Assembly: GCA_937893945.1 (NCBI GenBank)
Contig: CALCTA010000087.1
Span: 1-52,630, forward strand
DNA: 52,630 nt
Direction of reading: 5' to 3'
Source of the DNA: an uncultured Clostridia bacterium
GTDB lineage: Bacteria; Bacillota; Clostridia; Oscillospirales; CAG-272
Position numbers and translations under genes: made by a program. Position 1 is the first letter of the stretch; every line of letters begins with the position of its first letter. The notes under the pieces are model-generated. The model ran no database searches and had not been told where the DNA came from. It saw only the letters and a program-made list of their open reading frames with translations. Shown here in pieces: positions 25,860-36,123 of this stretch.

Positions 25860-26576
25860 ATGGCTCTTGTTAAAGACAGTGCTCCGAAAAACGATTGCCC
25901 GATAAAGCACGTGGCTTTTATTATGGACGGCAACGGAAGATGGGCTAAAAAAAGAGGAATGCCGAGAGAATTCGGACACAAAAAAGGCGCGGAGACCTTC
26001 AAAAAAATAATGGAATATTGCGGCGAGCTGGGCGTCATGTCGGCAACCTTTTACGTCTTTTCCACAGAGAATTGGAAGCGCTCGGAAAAAGAGGTAAGCG
26101 CTCTTATGCGACTGCTTGACGAGTATCTTGACGACTGCTATATCCAGCTGAAAAGGAAAGAGCGCGACGTTCGCTTTGTATTTCTCGGAGATAAATCTCC
26201 TTTCACTCCTTCGTTGAGGGAGAAGATGGAGAGGATAGAAGAGGACAGTAAAAATAATTCGAGAATAGTAAACCTCGCAATAAATTACGGCGGAAGAAGC
26301 GAGCTTGTCAATGCTTTCCGTACTCTTATCAAAGAGGGAAAGACAGATATCTGTGAGGAAGATATTACGCGCGCGCTTTATACAAAGGACTCCCCCGAAC
26401 TTGATATGGTAATAAGAACGGGCGGAGATATCCGCATATCCAATTTCCTGCTTTGGCAAACGGCTTATGCCGAATTATATTTCACCGACAAGCTCTGGCC
26501 GGATTTTGACACTGACGACCTTGATGCCGCTATTGAGGTATTCAAGAGCAGGCAGAGAAGATTTGGCGGAGTGTGA
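25860..26576 (+). CDS. uppS: Isoprenyl (undecaprenyl) diphosphate synthase
   Basis: UppS adds isopentenyl units to farnesyl diphosphate to build the C55 lipid carrier used for peptidoglycan. The 238-residue cis-prenyltransferase shows the catalytic IMDGNGRWAKKRG, the FSTENWKRS region, and near the C-terminus RTGGDIRISNFLLWQTAY, where the conserved Arg residues bind diphosphate. The canonical RTSGExRLSNF reads RTGGDIRISNF, a conservative variant. AGGAA lies upstream. It is directly followed by cdsA and the MEP-pathway gene dxr, which supplies its substrate. Confidence 0.95.
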   Translation: MALVKDSAPKNDCPIKHVAFIMDGNGRWAKKRGMPREFGHKKGAETFKKIMEYCGELGVMSATFYVFSTENWKRSEKEVSALMRLLDEYLDDCYIQLKRKERDVRFVFLGDKSPFTPSLREKMERIEEDSKNNSRIVNLAINYGGRSELVNAFRTLIKEGKTDICEEDITRALYTKDSPELDMVIRTGGDIRISNFLLWQTAYAELYFTDKLWPDFDTDDLDAAIEVFKSRQRRFGGV

Positions 26577-26589
26577 AAGGATCGATACG

Positions 26590-27429
26590 ATGTTAAAGAG
26601 AATTATTACTTCAATAGTCGCCTTGTGCGTTCTCATTCCTATAATGTGGTTTTCTGACACATGGGCGCTTCCGATAGCTATTTCAATAGTTACGGTCATG
26701 TGCCTTTTTGAGATGTTCAGATGCATGGGACTGCACAAAAATCTTGCAATATCATTGCCTGCATACGCTGTGGGAATAGCTCTTCCCATACTGCAGAGAG
26801 CTATTGACGACGCTTTGACTGTTGTTTCAATTGCGGCGATAGCGGCTATGATATATAGCGTCTATCTTTTCGCTCTCGTAATATGGTCTCACGGAAAGCT
26901 TACATACAAGGATATGTGCGCATCCGCGTTCACTACTCTTTATATTATTCTCGCAATGAATATGATAGGATTTATCAGAGATTTCGGAGATAACGGAATG
27001 CTCTTATTTATCCTCATATTCCTTGGCGCTTGGATAACAGATATTTTTGCCTACTTTACGGGATTTTTCTTTGGAAAGCACAAGCTTATTGAGGACGTCA
27101 GCCCCAAAAAGACTATAGAGGGCAGTATTGGCGGAACGATCTTCTGCGCACTTTCATATCTCGTGCTCGGTCTTGTTGCCGATGCCTTTTTGAATTGTAA
27201 CGCAAACCTCATATTCCTCACGGTAAGCGGCGTTTTCATATCATTTATCGCACAGGTTGGCGATCTGATCATGTCTGTTATAAAGAGACATTACGGCATC
27301 AAGGATTACGGAAAGCTTTTCCCGGGACACGGCGGTATGCTTGACCGCTTCGACTCTATTCTCGCGGTATCTTTAGGAGTTGGCGCTATGTGCCTTCTGT
27401 CCTTGGTAACAAATATACCTCTTCTTTAA
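26590..27429 (+). CDS. cdsA: Phosphatidate cytidylyltransferase
   Basis: CdsA converts phosphatidic acid and CTP into CDP-diacylglycerol for phospholipid synthesis. The 279-residue integral membrane protein has about eight hydrophobic segments and the family signature in the C-terminal third: SPKKTIEGSIGG and VIKRHYGIKDYGKLFPGHGG with MLDRFDS. The frame stays open upstream into uppS, but the natural start is the ATG 13 bases after the uppS stop with AAAGGA before it. Confidence 0.95.
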   Translation: MLKRIITSIVALCVLIPIMWFSDTWALPIAISIVTVMCLFEMFRCMGLHKNLAISLPAYAVGIALPILQRAIDDALTVVSIAAIAAMIYSVYLFALVIWSHGKLTYKDMCASAFTTLYIILAMNMIGFIRDFGDNGMLLFILIFLGAWITDIFAYFTGFFFGKHKLIEDVSPKKTIEGSIGGTIFCALSYLVLGLVADAFLNCNANLIFLTVSGVFISFIAQVGDLIMSVIKRHYGIKDYGKLFPGHGGMLDRFDSILAVSLGVGAMCLLSLVTNIPLL

Positions 27430-27442
27430 TAGTGGAGAATTT

Positions 27443-28612
27443 ATGAACCTTTTTGAAAACAGAAAGCCCGTAATATCTGTCCTTGGCTCTACCGGATCGG
27501 TAGGCGAGCAGGCGCTTGACGTAGCCTTGAAATTCGGACTGAAGGTCAATTCCGTAAGCGCAAACACCAATGCCAAGCGCGTTGAGGAGCAGGCACGTCA
27601 ATTTTCGCTTTCTTCGGTAGCTATGGCTGACGAGACCGCCGCCCGAGATCTTCGCGTGCGCCTTGCAGACACTAGCGTAAAGGTATATTCGGGAGATAGC
27701 GGCATCTGTGAGATGATAGCCGCGGAAAAGAATGATACAGTAGTAAACTCAATAATCGGCAGAGCGGGACTTTTGCCCACACTTGCCGTTATAGATTCAG
27801 GCGCCCGTCTGGCACTTGCCAATAAGGAATCTCTCGTTGTAGCGGGAGAGATCGTTATGGCGAGAGCCAAGGAAAAGGGTGTTGAGATACTTCCGGTCGA
27901 TAGTGAGCATTCGGCTATATTCCAATGCTTAAAATCCGGAAGGCAACAGGAGATAAAGAGGATATTGCTTACGGCATCAGGCGGACCTTTCTTTGGCTAT
28001 ACGTCTGAGCAGCTTAAAAATATCACCCTTGAGGATGCCCTCGCGCATCCTACCTGGAAGATGGGCGCAAAGATAACCATTGACTCTGCAACCTTGATGA
28101 ATAAGGGCTTTGAGGTCATAGAAGCGGCGCATCTTTTCGGCGTAGGAGCTGACAGGATACAGGTGGTGGTACATCGCGAAAGTATAATACACTCGATGGT
28201 CGAATATATTGATAATAGCGTTATCGCGCAGATGTCTGTTCCGGATATGCGCCTGTGCATTCAGTACGCCGTATCCTATCCTGAAAGAGAGATGGCAACT
28301 ATTTCCGAGCTTGACTTGTTTAAGGTTGCAACTCTCAGCTTCAAAGAGCCTGATGCAAAGACCTTTGCTCTCCTTGCTTGCGCCATAGACTGCGCAAATA
28401 AGGGTGGAGCATTGCCTGCGGTGCTGAATGCCGCAAACGAGGTCGCGGTAGGTGCTTTCCTTGATAGAAGGATACAGTTCTACCGAATAACCGAAGCGGT
28501 TACGGAGACGGTGGAAAAAATGCAGTGCGCAAGAGATGCGCACGACCTTAGTTCTATACTTGAGCTTGACCTTGAAGCGCGCAGAATTACTGCAGACGTT
28601 CTTAAATTATGA
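27443..28612 (+). CDS. dxr: 1-deoxy-D-xylulose 5-phosphate reductoisomerase
   Basis: Dxr (IspC) turns DXP into 2-C-methylerythritol 4-phosphate, the committed step of the MEP isoprenoid pathway, using NADPH and a divalent metal. The 389-residue protein has the NADPH loop GSTGSVGEQAL, LANKESLVVAG, metal ligands in PVDSEHSAIFQ, and ASGGPFFG plus HPTWKMGAKITIDSATLMN further on. GTGGAG lies before the ATG. Together with ispG two genes downstream and uppS upstream it makes the local isoprenoid set. Confidence 0.97.
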   Translation: MNLFENRKPVISVLGSTGSVGEQALDVALKFGLKVNSVSANTNAKRVEEQARQFSLSSVAMADETAARDLRVRLADTSVKVYSGDSGICEMIAAEKNDTVVNSIIGRAGLLPTLAVIDSGARLALANKESLVVAGEIVMARAKEKGVEILPVDSEHSAIFQCLKSGRQQEIKRILLTASGGPFFGYTSEQLKNITLEDALAHPTWKMGAKITIDSATLMNKGFEVIEAAHLFGVGADRIQVVVHRESIIHSMVEYIDNSVIAQMSVPDMRLCIQYAVSYPEREMATISELDLFKVATLSFKEPDAKTFALLACAIDCANKGGALPAVLNAANEVAVGAFLDRRIQFYRITEAVTETVEKMQCARDAHDLSSILELDLEARRITADVLKL

Positions 28613-28638
28613 TTTTACCCGAAAGGAACGGTTTATAA

Positions 28639-29685
28639 ATGAGTGGCGTTTTAACGGTTGCTTTTTACCTTTTGGTAATGGTATTCGTCTTTGGCATTTT
28701 GATATTTATCCACGAGCTCGGACACTTTCTTACGGCAAGAGCCTGCGGAGTGAGGATCAAGGAATTTGCTGTCGGTATGGGTCCTACGGTGTTCTCGTGG
28801 AATTCAAAGAAATACGACACTAAATACGGACTGCGAGCTCTCCCCATAGGCGGATTTGTAAGTATGGAAGGAGAGGACGAAGCATCTGATGACGAGAGTG
28901 CTTTCTGCAACAAAAAAGTATGGCAGAGAATGCTTATAACCATAGCGGGACCCGCTATGAACCTCATTCTCGGATTTATCCTGATGATGTCGCTCGTGCT
29001 TATCCAAGGACCTATAGGCTCTACTACGGTTGCCGAATTCAAAGAGGGCGCACTCTCAAACGCTCAGCTTGAGGTAGGAGACGTAATTGTAGAGGTTGAC
29101 GGAACGAGGGTATATAGCGGTAATGAGGTCCTGTACGAGATAAGCAATAAGGGCTACGAGCCTATCGACATTCTTGTTAAGCGAAACGGAGAGAAGCTTT
29201 TGCTTTCTGACGTGGTCTTTCCCACAAGTGAAGAGGACGGTATAACTTTCGGAACGCTTGATTTCAAGGTCCTCGCCGAAGAAAGAAGCTTTGGCAATCT
29301 CATAAAGCAGTCCTTCACACGCTCGGTCTCTACCGTCAAAATGGTGATAGATTCGCTTGTCGGACTTGTCAGCGGCAGATTCGGTCTTGACGCTGTCTCA
29401 GGACCTATCGGCGTCGCCGAGGTAGTAGGGGAGGCGGCAAAGACCAACGTAGATACCTTCCTTTATATAGTCGCGATACTGACAATAAATCTCGGCGTAT
29501 TCAATCTTATTCCTTTTCCCGCGCTTGACGGCGGTAGATTTTTATTCCTTATAATAGAGGGAATAAGAAGAAAGCCGATAAACAAGAACGTTGAAGCCTA
29601 TATAAACTTCGGCGGAATAATAATACTATTCGCTTTTATGATATTCGTGTCCTTCAAGGACGTTATGAAGCTGATATTTAAATAA
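28639..29685 (+). CDS. rseP: RseP-type site-2 zinc metalloprotease
   Basis: A membrane-embedded M50 protease that cleaves transmembrane substrates such as anti-sigma factors. The 348-residue protein has the zinc motif HELGH at 25-29 inside the first membrane helix, one PDZ domain (about 115-200) and the second motif FNLIPFPALDGGR near residue 290-300, whose Asp is the third zinc ligand. Four membrane segments are expected. The AAAGGA site lies about 11 bases before the ATG. The dxr-rseP-ispG order is conserved across Clostridia and Bacilli. Confidence 0.95.
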   Translation: MSGVLTVAFYLLVMVFVFGILIFIHELGHFLTARACGVRIKEFAVGMGPTVFSWNSKKYDTKYGLRALPIGGFVSMEGEDEASDDESAFCNKKVWQRMLITIAGPAMNLILGFILMMSLVLIQGPIGSTTVAEFKEGALSNAQLEVGDVIVEVDGTRVYSGNEVLYEISNKGYEPIDILVKRNGEKLLLSDVVFPTSEEDGITFGTLDFKVLAEERSFGNLIKQSFTRSVSTVKMVIDSLVGLVSGRFGLDAVSGPIGVAEVVGEAAKTNVDTFLYIVAILTINLGVFNLIPFPALDGGRFLFLIIEGIRRKPINKNVEAYINFGGIIILFAFMIFVSFKDVMKLIFK

Positions 29686-29687
29686 GA

Positions 29688-30764
29688 ATGATATATAACG
29701 AAGTAAGAAGAAAAACAAAGAGAATAAATATAGGAAAGATAGCAATAGGTGATTCATCGCCTATTGCTATTCAATCAATGACTAATACCGATACTCACGA
29801 TAAGCGCGCAACGCTTGAGCAGATACTTTCCTTGCAAAGAGAGGGATGCGATATTGTGAGAATAACCGTTCCCGATCTTGAGGCGGTCAGCACCATTCCT
29901 TTTCTTAAGGAGAACGGTGTAGATATCCCGGTTGTAGCGGATATCCATTTTGATCACAGGATAGCTGTCGCTTGCGCTGAGGCAGGAGTCGATAAGATAC
30001 GTATAAACCCCGGTAACATCGGCTCGGATGACAGAGTGCTTGCGGTAGTACGTGCGTGTCGCGCTGCGGGAATTCCGATAAGAATAGGCGTAAATAGCGG
30101 CTCGCTTGAGAAAGAGATACTCGCAAAGCACGGATCTCCCACGCCCGAGGCACTTGCCGAGAGCGCGCTTTATCACGCCTCCCTCCTTGAAAAATACGAT
30201 TTTGACGATATTGTAATATCTATAAAGGCATCAAATCCTTACAATATGATACTTGCTAACCGCATCCTAGCGGAGAGGTGTGATTATCCCTTGCACCTTG
30301 GAGTTACCGAGGCAGGCAGTAAGGAGATAGGCTCTATAAAAAGCGCTGTAGGCATAGGCGCTTTGCTCTGCGACGGAATCGGAGATACCGTAAGAGTGTC
30401 TCTTACCGACAGACCCGAGGAGGAGATAGCTGCGGCAAAGAGCATATTTAAGGCTATCGGCATCAGCGGTCAGTGCGGAATGGATATCGTAAGCTGTCCT
30501 ACCTGTGGGAGAACTAAGATAGACCTTATATCTCTCGTGGCGCAGTTTGAAAAGCGCGCTAAAGAGGAGAAAATAACAGACAAGCCTCTGAAGGTAGCAA
30601 TTATGGGATGCGTCGTAAACGGTCCCGGAGAGGCTCGCGAGGCGGACATAGGCATAGCAGGCGGAAAAGGCGAGGCTGTGCTTATCAAAAAGGGAGTTAT
30701 AATTGAAAAAATTCCCGAGGGCGACGTAGTTGAGCGCCTTATCAGAGAAATAAAGAGTTTATAA
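29688..30764 (+). CDS. ispG: 4-hydroxy-3-methylbut-2-en-1-yl diphosphate synthase
   Basis: IspG (GcpE) is the [4Fe-4S] enzyme that reduces MEcPP to HMBPP in the MEP pathway. The 358-residue protein has the short bacterial form: a TIM barrel (IAIQSMTNTDTHDK, PVVADIHFDHRIA, KIRINPGNIG) followed by the cluster domain with SCPTCGRTKIDL and MGCVVNGPGEA, which carry the three cysteine ligands. It starts 2 bases after the rseP stop, so it is translationally linked to it. Confidence 0.97.
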   Translation: MIYNEVRRKTKRINIGKIAIGDSSPIAIQSMTNTDTHDKRATLEQILSLQREGCDIVRITVPDLEAVSTIPFLKENGVDIPVVADIHFDHRIAVACAEAGVDKIRINPGNIGSDDRVLAVVRACRAAGIPIRIGVNSGSLEKEILAKHGSPTPEALAESALYHASLLEKYDFDDIVISIKASNPYNMILANRILAERCDYPLHLGVTEAGSKEIGSIKSAVGIGALLCDGIGDTVRVSLTDRPEEEIAAAKSIFKAIGISGQCGMDIVSCPTCGRTKIDLISLVAQFEKRAKEEKITDKPLKVAIMGCVVNGPGEAREADIGIAGGKGEAVLIKKGVIIEKIPEGDVVERLIREIKSL

Positions 30765-30782
30765 AGAAAAGGGGGAAGAAAA

Positions 30783-33700
30783 ATGGCAAAAACACTAAAA
30801 GAATATTTCAGTAAATATCTTCCCACGCCCGAACAGTCGATAATTCTTGAGAATGCTGTAGCAACGCGTTCCAAGATAGACAAAGAAAACCGAATAATAG
30901 AGGTTCACGCAGACCTTCAGTATATAGTTCCGAAGAAAAAGCTCTATGAGCTTGAGGGAGCTATATCAAACGCATATACGCTCAGCTTTTGCAAGATACT
31001 GCCGCACTACCCGAGCGTTCTTTTTGAATATTCTTATATTCCTGAAATACTTATCGAGGCAGAGCGCATCGGTGCTGTCGCAAAAGGCTTCTTTGAAAGC
31101 TATACTTACACACTGAGCGAAAACATCCTGAACATTAAAATTCCTTTTTCGGTAAGCGGAATAGGACTTCTTCAGAACGCCAACACACCGAATATTATTG
31201 AAAATATAATATTCAGCGAGTTCGGAATACGTATCAAGGCGGAGATAGAAAAGGACGAGGGCGCGGTCCTCGATGCCATGTCAGACGACTACAACCGCCG
31301 TCTTGAGCTTGCGGACAAGCAGCTGGCAGAGGCGGAGCAAAGATATCGAGAAGCGGCTCAAAGAGACCGTACCGACAACAAAGCTGACAATACTCCCGAG
31401 AACCCTTCGTTGCCTAGAATTTCCTCTGTTTTCGGAGACGGAAGCGTAGAGCAGGGCAATGACGGAACGCTCCGCATTGGCGCATCTGTATTTGATATTT
31501 CAGCGCCTCAGTTCGTGATAGGCGTTCCGTTTGCGATATCCCCAATGCCAATAGCAAGCATAAACAGACCGATAAGAAACGTTATTATTATCGGTGAGGT
31601 CTTTTCATATACGAGCGAGGCTAATCGTGCGGGCGATAAATTCAACGTTTCCTTTGGCGTTTTTGACGGTAACTCGTCTATATTCGTCAAGAGATATTCA
31701 CTTGCTCCCGAGGATGAAAAGGAGCTTTCGGGCATTATAAAGCCGGGTATCGCGGTCGCTATCAAGGGATACACCAAGGGCGAGCGAAACGACGAGAGCG
31801 AGCTTTATATGAATTACAGCGACGTAGCGCTCATAAGCAAGAAGAAGCGCGAGGATAATGCGCCCAAGAAGCGCGTTGAGCTCCATCTGCACACAAATAT
31901 GTCGGCTATGGACGCGCTGATTCCGCCTGACGTCGCGGTAAAGACCGCGCAGAGATGGGGACATCCCGCGGTAGCAATAACAGACCACGGTAACGTTCAA
32001 GGCTTTCCCGAGGCTATGAAGGCGGCTGACAAGTGCGATATGAAGGTCATTTACGGAATGGAAGCCTATTTCGTAAACGATACCGCAAGCGCGGTTTACG
32101 GCTCGTACGACGGCGATTTTTCAAATGAATTTATAGTATTTGATATAGAGACCACGGGACTTTCGGCGCAGACCTGCAAGATAATCGAGATCGGTGCTGT
32201 AAAAATACGCGAGGGCGAGGTGCTTGAAAAATACAACACCTTCGTAAACCCCGAGACCCCTATTCCCGAGGAAATAGTCAAGCTTACGTCGATAACTGAT
32301 GAAATGGTTGCCGATGCCAGAACGATAGACGAGGTGCTTCCCGAATTTCTCGCTTTCGTCGGAGACAGACTGCTTATCGCTCACAACTCCGAGTTTGACG
32401 TAGGATTTATCCGCACTGCCGCAAAATTACTTGATATTCCTTTTACAAACGCTTCTCTCGATACCGTGGGACTTTCGAGATTTCTCAACAAGGAGCTTAA
32501 ATCCCACAAGCTCGACGTTCTCGTAAAGCACTACAAGCTCGGTGAGTTCAATCATCACAGAGCCTGCGACGACGCCGAGATGCTTGCGAACATATTCTTC
32601 AAGATGAGAGAGCAGCTCACCTCTCTCGATATAAAGAATTTCACCGAGCTTAGCCACGAGTTCAGCGCAAATGCAAACCCACTTAATCTCAGACCCTATC
32701 ATCAAATCATTCTTGCAAAGAATCAGACGGGACTTAAAAACCTATATAAGCTGATCTCTTCAAGCTACCTTAACTATTACCGCAGGCAGCCTCGTATTCC
32801 CAAAACAGAGCTTGTAAAGCACCGAGAGGGACTCATAATCGGCTCTGCGTGTGAGGCGGGAGAGCTTTTCAGAGCCGTGCTTGAGAACAAGCCTGAAAAG
32901 GAAATAGAGGAGATAGTATCCTTTTACGATTATCTTGAAATACAACCTATCTGCAACAACAGATTTCTTATCGCTGAGGGAACTGTAGCTGATGATGAAG
33001 GACTCAGAGAGCTTAACAGAAAGATAGTCGCTCTCGGAGAAAAGTACAATAAGCCTGTAGTAGCGACCTGCGACGCTCATTTCCTTAACAAAGAGGATGA
33101 GATCTGCCGTAAGATACTCCTTGCGGGAATGAAATTCAAGGATTATGACAGAGATATAAACCTTTATTTCAGGACTACCGAGGAGATGCTTGAGGAATTC
33201 TCCTATCTCGGAGAAGAAAAGGCTTATGAGGTTGTAGTTGAAAATACTAACCTCATAAACGATATGATTGAAAGCGTCCGCCCTATCCCCAAAGGCTCTT
33301 ATACACCGCACATGGACGGAGCAGAGGAGGAGCTTCAGGAGAAATGCTGGACACGCGCTAAGGCGATGTACGGCGATCCGCTTCCCGATATAGTCAAGCA
33401 GCGTCTTGAAAAGGAGCTTACATCTATCATAAAGAACGGATTCGCCGTTCTTTATATGATCGCTCAGCGACTTGTGTGGTATAGCGAAAGCCAGGGATAT
33501 CTCGTTGGCTCACGAGGATCGGTAGGCTCGTCATTCGTTGCTACGATGGCGGGAATTTCCGAGGTAAATCCGCTTCCCGCACACTATTACTGTCCTAAGT
33601 GTCAGTATTCCGAGTTCTTCACAGACGGAAGCGTGGGATCAGGCTTCGACCTTCCCGATAAGAACTGTCCGCACTGTAATACAAAGCTCAATGCCGACGG

Positions 33701-35171
33701 ACATGATATTCCTTTTGAAACATTCCTTGGCTTCTACGGAGATAAATCCCCCGATATCGACCTTAACTTCTCGGGAGACGTTCAGGGCAAGGTGCATAAG
33801 TACACCGAGGAACTGTTTGGAGCGGAAAACGTCTTCAGAGCCGGAACGCTCGGCACGCTTGCAGACAAGACCGCTTTCGGCTTTGTATCTAAGTACTTTG
33901 AGGGCAAGGGCGTCAGTATCAGCAAGGCGGAAATGGAGCGCATCATAGGCACTTGCGTGGGCGTAAAGAGGACCACAGGTCAGCCCCCGGGCGGTATCAT
34001 AGTCGTTCCGAGAGAATACGAGGTGTATGATTTTACACCCGTTCAGCATCCCGCGGATGACCCGAACTCAGACATAATTACCACTCACTTTGCGTTCTCG
34101 TATCTCCACGATACTATTTTGAAGCTCGACGAGCTTGGACACGATATTCCTACCAAGTATAAGTGGCTTGAGGAATTTTCAAATACGAGCGTAATGGATG
34201 TGCCTATGAATGACCGTGAGGTCTATGAGCTATTCCATTCAACAAAGCCTCTCGGTATCTCGTCCGAGGACATAGATGCGCCTATCGGTACCTTTGGTCT
34301 GCCCGAGTTCGGTACTCATTTTCTCCAGCAGGTGCTTGTTGACGCAAAGCCCAATAACTTTGCGGACCTCTTGCAGATATCGGGACTTACTCACGGAACG
34401 GGAGTTTGGCTCGGTAACGCCGACGAGCTTATCAAGAACGGAATATGCGATATTTCAAAGGTTATCGGATGTCGAGATAACATAATGAACGACCTTATCC
34501 GTTACGGTGTTGAGAATGCTCTCTCCTTTAAAATAATGGAGTCGGTACGTAAGGGCAAGGGTCTGACACCCGAATGGGAATCCGCTATGCGTGAGCATAA
34601 CGTTCCCGAATGGTATATCGACTCTTGCAAAAAGATAAAGTACATGTTCCCGAAGGCACACGCCGCCGCTTACGTTATGTCGGCAATACGTCTTGGCTGG
34701 TATAAGGTACATATCCCGATCGCTTTCTATTGCGCTATGTTCACGGTGGCGCCCGGTGGATTTGACGCGGAGATAGTCGGCAGAGGAAGATCCAACGTAA
34801 TGGCTACTATCAAGGATATTGAAAAGCGCGGTAAGGAAGCGTCTCCCAAGGAGATAGCCTCTATTCCCTCGCTTCAGCTTGCCAACGAGTGTATGGCGAG
34901 AGGTATCAAATTCCTGCCGATAGATATTGAAAAATCTCATTCCTATGCCTTCAAGCCCGAAAACGGCGCTATCCGTATGCCTTTCTCGGCTCTTGCGGGA
35001 CTTGGCGAGAATGCCGCGGCGAATATCGTAAAGGCAAGGGAAGAGGAGAAATTCTTCTCGGTAGAGGATCTTCAGACACGCGCAAAGCTTACCAAGAGCG
35101 TTATCGAGGTGCTTCGCAAGAATCACGCGCTCGATAACCTCAGCGAGACTGACCAGCTCTCACTTTTCTAA
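30783..35171 (+). CDS. polC: DNA polymerase III alpha subunit, PolC type
   Basis: The replicative polymerase of low-GC Gram-positives. Parts in 1462 residues: N-terminal domains, OB fold (about 235-350), PHP domain beginning with HLHTNMSAMDAL near residue 366, an inserted DEDDh proofreading exonuclease (about 447-620; FDIETTGLS, HNSEFDVGF, HHRACDDAE), the polymerase core with PDIDLNFSGDVQ (around 990), a zinc-binding loop CPKC...CPHC just before it, and C-terminal helix-hairpin-helix and tail DQLSLF. GGGGGAAG precedes the ATG. Last gene of the cluster, closed by a terminator. Length and order are normal for PolC. Confidence 0.98.
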   Translation: MAKTLKEYFSKYLPTPEQSIILENAVATRSKIDKENRIIEVHADLQYIVPKKKLYELEGAISNAYTLSFCKILPHYPSVLFEYSYIPEILIEAERIGAVAKGFFESYTYTLSENILNIKIPFSVSGIGLLQNANTPNIIENIIFSEFGIRIKAEIEKDEGAVLDAMSDDYNRRLELADKQLAEAEQRYREAAQRDRTDNKADNTPENPSLPRISSVFGDGSVEQGNDGTLRIGASVFDISAPQFVIGVPFAISPMPIASINRPIRNVIIIGEVFSYTSEANRAGDKFNVSFGVFDGNSSIFVKRYSLAPEDEKELSGIIKPGIAVAIKGYTKGERNDESELYMNYSDVALISKKKREDNAPKKRVELHLHTNMSAMDALIPPDVAVKTAQRWGHPAVAITDHGNVQGFPEAMKAADKCDMKVIYGMEAYFVNDTASAVYGSYDGDFSNEFIVFDIETTGLSAQTCKIIEIGAVKIREGEVLEKYNTFVNPETPIPEEIVKLTSITDEMVADARTIDEVLPEFLAFVGDRLLIAHNSEFDVGFIRTAAKLLDIPFTNASLDTVGLSRFLNKELKSHKLDVLVKHYKLGEFNHHRACDDAEMLANIFFKMREQLTSLDIKNFTELSHEFSANANPLNLRPYHQIILAKNQTGLKNLYKLISSSYLNYYRRQPRIPKTELVKHREGLIIGSACEAGELFRAVLENKPEKEIEEIVSFYDYLEIQPICNNRFLIAEGTVADDEGLRELNRKIVALGEKYNKPVVATCDAHFLNKEDEICRKILLAGMKFKDYDRDINLYFRTTEEMLEEFSYLGEEKAYEVVVENTNLINDMIESVRPIPKGSYTPHMDGAEEELQEKCWTRAKAMYGDPLPDIVKQRLEKELTSIIKNGFAVLYMIAQRLVWYSESQGYLVGSRGSVGSSFVATMAGISEVNPLPAHYYCPKCQYSEFFTDGSVGSGFDLPDKNCPHCNTKLNADGHDIPFETFLGFYGDKSPDIDLNFSGDVQGKVHKYTEELFGAENVFRAGTLGTLADKTAFGFVSKYFEGKGVSISKAEMERIIGTCVGVKRTTGQPPGGIIVVPREYEVYDFTPVQHPADDPNSDIITTHFAFSYLHDTILKLDELGHDIPTKYKWLEEFSNTSVMDVPMNDREVYELFHSTKPLGISSEDIDAPIGTFGLPEFGTHFLQQVLVDAKPNNFADLLQISGLTHGTGVWLGNADELIKNGICDISKVIGCRDNIMNDLIRYGVENALSFKIMESVRKGKGLTPEWESAMREHNVPEWYIDSCKKIKYMFPKAHAAAYVMSAIRLGWYKVHIPIAFYCAMFTVAPGGFDAEIVGRGRSNVMATIKDIEKRGKEASPKEIASIPSLQLANECMARGIKFLPIDIEKSHSYAFKPENGAIRMPFSALAGLGENAAANIVKAREEEKFFSVEDLQTRAKLTKSVIEVLRKNHALDNLSETDQLSLF

Positions 35172-35176
35172 AAATG

Positions 35177-35217
35177 CATAAGCTCCCTTTCTCAAAAAAG
35201 AGAAGGGGAGCTTTCTT
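35177..35217. terminator. Terminator after polC, shared with the ZIP transporter gene
   Basis: A 13-bp stem AGCTCCCTTTCTC (35181-35193) with GAGAAGGGGAGCT (35200-35212), loop A6, then TTTCTTTAT. It separates the convergent polC and ZIP genes and may act in both directions, more strongly for polC. Confidence 0.85.
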
Positions 35218-35996
35218 TATCCGAAAATAACGTCAAGTATCATCATTATTGAAAATCCAAGTGCGAAAAATACCGCTCCCGATTCGCCGCGCCCGCTGAC
35301 GAAAGGCATCAGCTCCTTGACCACGGCGTATATCATTGCGCCTGCCGCAAATCCGAGAAGAAAGGGAAGAATGGGTAAGATTACCGATACAGCAAGCAGA
35401 GTGAGAGCCGCTCCAATAGGCTCGACTATCCCCGAGGCTACTCCGTACCAGAACGCTTTGCCTTTTTTCATACCTTCCGCGCGAAGTGGCATTGATATTA
35501 TCGCACCCTCCGGGAAGTTTTGTATAGCTATTCCGATCGAGAGCGCCAAAGCGCCCCCAAGTGCCTCTCCCGAGGGAGCTGCGATAAGTGCCGCATATAC
35601 AACACCGACGGCCATACCCTCAGGAAGATTGTGTAGAGTAACAGAGGTAAAAAGCATACTGCTCTCACCAAAGCTCCGTTTTGCCTTTTTCAGAAGCTCA
35701 CCCTCGTTTACTCTTGACAAAAGAGAGGACGTAAGAACAAGAAAAAGAATGCCGAACCATACACCGAGCGTTGCGGGAAGAAAGGCAAATCTACCTAAGG
35801 AGACAGAGCTTTCGTATTCCATTGCGGGTATAAGCAAGCTCCATACCGATGCCGCTACCATCACTCCCGCGGCTATTCCCGAAATAGCTCTTCTGAAACC
35901 GTCGTCAAGCTCACGCCGCATAAAGAAAACGCAGGCAGATCCAAGCATAGTACCGAAAAGCGGTATCAGACACCCTAAAATAATTTCAAAAAACAT
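35217..35996 (-). CDS. ZIP-family metal transporter
   Basis: A 259-residue ZIP/ZupT-like permease that imports divalent metals (Zn, Fe or Mn). About eight membrane segments; the metal path motifs are visible as HNLPEGMAVGVVY in helix 4 and NFPEGAIISMPL in helix 5, the latter with Asn where some ZIPs have His. The histidine-rich loop common to ZIPs is short here. GAGGTAAG precedes the ATG. It is divergent from the SPFH/P-type ATPase operon and shares a 206-base regulatory gap with it, which suggests import and export of the same metal, though that is inference. Confidence 0.9.
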   Translation of the reverse strand: MFFEIILGCLIPLFGTMLGSACVFFMRRELDDGFRRAISGIAAGVMVAASVWSLLIPAMEYESSVSLGRFAFLPATLGVWFGILFLVLTSSLLSRVNEGELLKKAKRSFGESSMLFTSVTLHNLPEGMAVGVVYAALIAAPSGEALGGALALSIGIAIQNFPEGAIISMPLRAEGMKKGKAFWYGVASGIVEPIGAALTLLAVSVILPILPFLLGFAAGAMIYAVVKELMPFVSGRGESGAVFFALGFSIMMILDVIFG

Positions 35997-36089
35997 AGCT
36001 TACCTCACATAGCAAAAACCAAGATGTGCCTATTACTTATTTTATGTAAGAACCGGACTATTGTTCTGACTAAAAAAACATTATGAATT

Positions 36090-36107
36090 TTTAACAAAAT
36101 TGTTAAA
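36090..36107. promoter_or_regulatory. 18-bp palindrome in the ZIP / SPFH-operon divergent region
   Basis: TTTAACAA-AA-TTGTTAAA is a perfect palindrome placed 16 bases upstream of the -35 of the following operon. It does not match the Fur, Zur, MntR or NrdR boxes I know; half sites TTAAC/GTTAA resemble AdcR-type zinc operators but with wider spacing. A regulator-binding site is plausible. Confidence 0.5.
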
Positions 36108-36123
36108 CAAGAAAGCAAAGTGA